A stretch of DNA of 36,334 bases from Pseudomonas kitaguniensis (GTDB lineage: Bacteria > Pseudomonadota > Gammaproteobacteria > Pseudomonadales > Pseudomonadaceae). The notes beneath the pieces are model-generated. The model made no database searches. It saw only the letters and a list, made by a program, of their open reading frames with translations, and had not been told where the DNA came from. The stretch lies in NCBI RefSeq assembly GCF_009296165.1, contig NZ_VUAZ01000137.1, forward strand, positions 1 through 36,334, written 5' to 3'. Made by a program: the position numbers and the translations under genes. Positions 29,910 to 36,334 of this stretch are shown piece by piece. The number at the start of each line of letters is the position of its first letter. Within the stretch, counting starts at the first letter, position 1.

Positions 29910-36334
<6,425 letters not shown>

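Overview
The window looks like chromosome of a Pseudomonas of the P. fluorescens complex. It is GC-rich and carries typical fluorescent-pseudomonad REP/BIME repeats (a TGTGGGAGCGGGCTTGCTCGCG-type core), a mannitol-type regulator and binding protein, a bacterial metallothionein, an NrtR-controlled NAD salvage operon, and the start of a giant peptide synthetase that matches a pyoverdine side-chain enzyme. No rRNA, tRNA, CRISPR array or complete insertion sequence was seen.

Layout. 1-2.5 kb: a REP remnant, a small exported protein and a KefB/KefC-type antiporter (both minus). 2.7-3.8 kb: a HigB/HigA-like toxin-antitoxin pair followed by the 5' stump of a LysR gene. 3.8-6.7 kb: a two-domain protein joining a DUF726 alpha/beta hydrolase to a YaaW-like domain, then the Mn transporter mntH. 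6.8-7.1 kb: a decayed Phd/PIN toxin-antitoxin locus. 7.3-9.5 kb: a LysR regulator divergent from two small YdcZ/DUF606 transporters, then a 56-residue metallothionein. 9.6-11.7 kb: a nucleoside uptake pair (Tsx-like porin, then periplasmic nucleoside-binding NUP protein) with a PurR/LacI-type palindrome upstream. 11.7-15 kb: an AraC (MtlR-like) regulator divergent from a polyol-binding protein and a sorbitol-type dehydrogenase, without the permease and ATPase genes normally between them. 15.2-18.7 kb: nrtR divergent from pncA-pncB-nadE, with operator-like palindromes between. 18.8-26.3 kb: one tightly coupled minus-strand operon encoding a polyamine/opine-type ABC importer and a three-subunit HcnABC/opine-oxidase-like flavoenzyme, divergent from an IclR regulator. 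26.5-29.1 kb: a MATE and an MFS exporter. 29.1-29.75 kb: hicA-hicB with a readable promoter/operator. 29.8 kb to the end: an iron-starvation (PvdS-type) promoter and an incomplete NRPS gene, C-A(Ser)-T-E-C-A.

How the genes work together. The importer/oxidase operon should take up an amino or opine-like compound and oxidise it at the membrane or in the cytoplasm, but two of its genes each contain what reads as a one-base deletion (permease 1 near 23,910 and the oxidase beta subunit near 19,900). In both cases adding one base restores a family-like protein of whole-codon length. Together with the phd frameshift, the LysR nonsense codon and the gutted mannitol operon, this points either to a genome shedding accessory functions or to residual indel errors in the assembly. 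The NAD genes form a complete nicotinamide to NaMN, and NaAD to NAD, salvage set except for nadD. The NRPS should load L-Ser and epimerise it to D-Ser as the first residue it adds, consistent with many pyoverdine side chains; the second adenylation domain is cut at the window edge.

The most unusual items are the DUF726-YaaW fusion, the broken importer plus HcnABC-like oxidase operon, the step-by-step readable decay of the Phd/PIN locus, and the PurR-like operator in front of the nucleoside genes.
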